A stretch of DNA of 64,000 nt. Origin: Flavobacterium sp. LC2016-13 (GTDB taxonomy: Bacteria; Bacteroidota; Bacteroidia; Flavobacteriales; Flavobacteriaceae). Location of the stretch: the NCBI RefSeq assembly GCF_009707955.1, contig NZ_WMDQ01000004.1, positions 1 to 64,000 of the forward strand. Direction: 5' to 3'. Below, one piece after another: positions 62,244 to 64,000 of this stretch. The first letter of the stretch is position 1. Each line of letters begins with the position of its first letter. Below the pieces are notes generated by a model, which did not search any database, was not told where the DNA came from, and saw only the letters and a program-made list of their open reading frames with translations. Both the position numbers and the translations under genes were made by a program.

Positions 62244-62834
62244 TTATCTCCCCTTTTTTGCCGAAGCAAACTTCATTCTGTACTCCTGAAAAGTTTTACC
62301 TTCAGTGATATTCTTCAATTTCTTTTGAATTAAACGCTTTTTCAAAGAAGATATTTTGTCTGTAAACAAAACTCCTTCGATGTGATCATATTCATGCTGA
62401 ATGACTCTTGCAATCAAACCATCAAAAACTTCGGTCTTCATTACAAAATCTTCTTCACAATATTCGATCGTTACTGTTGGCTTTCTATATACATCTTCGC
62501 GAACATCAGGAATACTAAGGCATCCTTCGTTAAAACTCCACTCCTCGCCTTCTTCTTTAACAATTTTTGCATTTATAAAAGTTTTTTTGAAACCTTTTAA
62601 TTTTTTTTGCTCATCTGCCTTTAAATCTTCATCATCACTAAAAGGAGTCGTATCAATAACAAATAATCGAATCGATATGCCTACTTGTGGAGCAGCTAAC
62701 CCCACACCATAAGCATTATACATGGTCTCGTACATGTTTGCTATTGTTTCTTTTAAGTTTGGGTAATCTGGCGTAATTGCCTCACCCACTTTTCTTAAAA
62801 CCGGATCACCATATCCTACAATTGGTAAAATCAT
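62244..62834 (-). CDS. def: Peptide deformylase
   Basis: A 196-aa metal enzyme that removes the formyl group from new proteins. All three motifs are present: GVGLAAPQVG (about 43-52), EGCLSIP with the metal Cys, and QHEYDH with two metal His and the catalytic Glu. Full length. It may be co-transcribed with the DUF5606 gene, 68 bases downstream. Confidence 0.95.
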   Translation of the reverse strand: MILPIVGYGDPVLRKVGEAITPDYPNLKETIANMYETMYNAYGVGLAAPQVGISIRLFVIDTTPFSDDEDLKADEQKKLKGFKKTFINAKIVKEEGEEWSFNEGCLSIPDVREDVYRKPTVTIEYCEEDFVMKTEVFDGLIARVIQHEYDHIEGVLFTDKISSLKKRLIQKKLKNITEGKTFQEYRMKFASAKKGR

Positions 62835-63007
62835 TTGTATTAATTTAAGTATTATCTACTGAAAACACTGAATTTTATCTTCTAATTCAGCTGGCAAAAA
62901 TAGTAAAAAATAGTCAATGAATAATTCTAAACAACATATTAAATCGCATTTTTACCTGCTTTCTAAAATCTCATCTATAATTATGCCAAATTAATTCGTA
63001 CAATTCG

Positions 63008-63015
63008 TACTTTTG
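63008..63015 (+). promoter_or_regulatory. Promoter -7 element of FUSC gene
   Basis: TACTTTTG, full TAnnTTTG match, 17 bases before the ATG at 63033. Confidence 0.6.
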
Positions 63016-63032
63016 CTAGTAAACCTTCATAT

Positions 63033-64000
63033 ATGTTAGATAGAATCACAAAATTTATAAACAGTACTTCTTTTTTTAATGCTTCAAAAGTAACTATTGC
63101 TTCTGTTGTTCCTGTTATAATTTTGAATTTTTTAGGACATTTCGAAATTGGTTTTACTATAGCTTTAGGTGCTTTTTATACCTATCCAAGTGATATTCCG
63201 AGTACTTTGAGCCATAAAATAAAAGGACTTATTGTTGCTTCATTTATAGTTTCAGGTGTAAATTTATTAGTGAATTTCGCCTATCCTTTTCCTTTTTTAT
63301 TTTATCCTTTTTTAGGATTTCTGTTGTTTTTATGTTCTATGATTTCTGTATACGGACAGCGTGCTACATTGGTTTCATTTTCTGCTTTACTTTCTATTTC
63401 TTTATCTTTTGGACATTTGCATCAAGGTTGGGAAGCTGTAGAATATTCTGGTTTTATTTTTATTGGAGGTATTTTATATTTAATCGTATCGCTTGTTTTT
63501 CATTTTGTACAACCGTATAAATATGTCGAATTACAAATTTCGGAAGGCATAAAATTAACTGCAAAATATTTAAAATTAAGAGGCGATTTGTGGAGCCCGG
63601 AAGCTAACAGAACGGCTATTATCGAAAAACAATTGGCACTTCAGGTTGATATAAATTTGATTAACGAAGATTTGAGAAAGGTTTTAATTGGAAATCAAAA
63701 TACTTCTGCGGCCACTAGTCAAAACAGAAAAATGTTGTTGGTTTTTATCACTTTAATCGAAATTCAGGAACTGGCTTTATATACTTCATTTGATCATAGC
63801 AAACTTCATGAAAAATTTAATAAATATCCTGATGTTTTAAGAACGTACCAAAACGTAGCTTATAAACTGGCTTCAACGTTAAAAAAACTTTCTAAAAACG
63901 TACACCATATTGCTGTTTATGTTGATAAAAATGATTTGAAGAATGAGCTTGATGCTCTTGAATTTGCCATTTTTGATTATGAAAAAACATTAGGGAAAGA
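63033..64000 (+). CDS. FUSC family inner-membrane protein, 5' part
   Basis: The frame opens at ATG 63033 (MLDRITKFINSTSFFNASKV) and is still open at the window end, giving 322 residues. The N-terminal half has about six membrane helices (IASVVPVIILNFLGHFEIGF, GLIVASFIVSGVNLLVNFAY, FPFLFYPFLGFLLFLCSMIS). A cytosolic helical region (KYVELQISEGIKLTAKYLKL) follows, as in YccS/YhfK-type FUSC proteins linked to aromatic acid efflux. A second membrane half would be expected beyond the window. Divergent from def. Confidence 0.85.
   Translation, partial: MLDRITKFINSTSFFNASKVTIASVVPVIILNFLGHFEIGFTIALGAFYTYPSDIPSTLSHKIKGLIVASFIVSGVNLLVNFAYPFPFLFYPFLGFLLFLCSMISVYGQRATLVSFSALLSISLSFGHLHQGWEAVEYSGFIFIGGILYLIVSLVFHFVQPYKYVELQISEGIKLTAKYLKLRGDLWSPEANRTAIIEKQLALQVDINLINEDLRKVLIGNQNTSAATSQNRKMLLVFITLIEIQELALYTSFDHSKLHEKFNKYPDVLRTYQNVAYKLASTLKKLSKNVHHIAVYVDKNDLKNELDALEFAIFDYEKTLGK

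Overview
The window is low-GC DNA from a flavobacterium (phylum Bacteroidota). The evidence is promoters of the TAnnTTTG type, a type IX secretion (T9SS) C-terminal sorting domain, SprB-type gliding-adhesin repeats, a fused ccoNO gene, and a DUF5606 protein. Genus-level placement near Flavobacterium is an inference from gene content and style.

Layout. (1) 1-2216 looks like the edge of an integrated element: unrecognised coding remnants, a small hypothetical gene and a Bacteroidota-type tyrosine recombinase. (2) 2607-6858 is ordinary chromosome: gcvT, an S41 tail-specific protease and a YebC-family regulator. (3) 7163-33213 is the most unusual part. It is one co-oriented 26-kb block, read from a single good promoter and ended by a strong terminator. 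It encodes a 1572-aa exported protein, a fibronectin-III protein, three related small exported proteins ending in an SprB-like domain, a 1620-aa SprB-repeat protein with a T9SS sorting domain, and a beta-barrel protein with a helical tail. These are followed by a 2018-aa TANFOR/Fn3-like protein with an internal zincin motif and a C-terminal TNT-like (NAD+ glycohydrolase) domain, its likely immunity gene, a second secreted toxin-like protein and a second likely immunity gene. I read this as a surface-displayed polymorphic-toxin system linked to T9SS. (4) 33628-45182 holds housekeeping and small loci: a small lipoprotein, a LamG-like secreted protein, a cysteine synthase/CBS-like enzyme, an S9 oligopeptidase, YbaB, threonine aldolase, prfB with its programmed +1 frameshift, msrB, lpxD, and a TetR-controlled membrane cluster with two matching operators. 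(5) 45396-48603 holds an acyl-CoA carboxylase beta subunit, a DoxX protein and two hypotheticals. (6) 48731-59762 is a microaerobic respiration regulon: hemN, the complete cbb3 oxidase set ccoI-ccoS-ccoNO-ccoQ-ccoP-ccoG-ccoH plus a TauE/SafE-like protein, and an FNR-family regulator. Near-identical FNR-type boxes precede hemN, ccoS and ccoI, each 33-34 nt upstream of a TAnnTTTG-like element. (7) 59764-64000 holds mazG, a lipoprotein carbonic anhydrase, a DUF5606 gene, peptide deformylase and the start of a FUSC-family membrane protein that runs off the window.

No tRNA, rRNA or CRISPR array was seen. All family calls come from reading motifs by eye. No database search was run.
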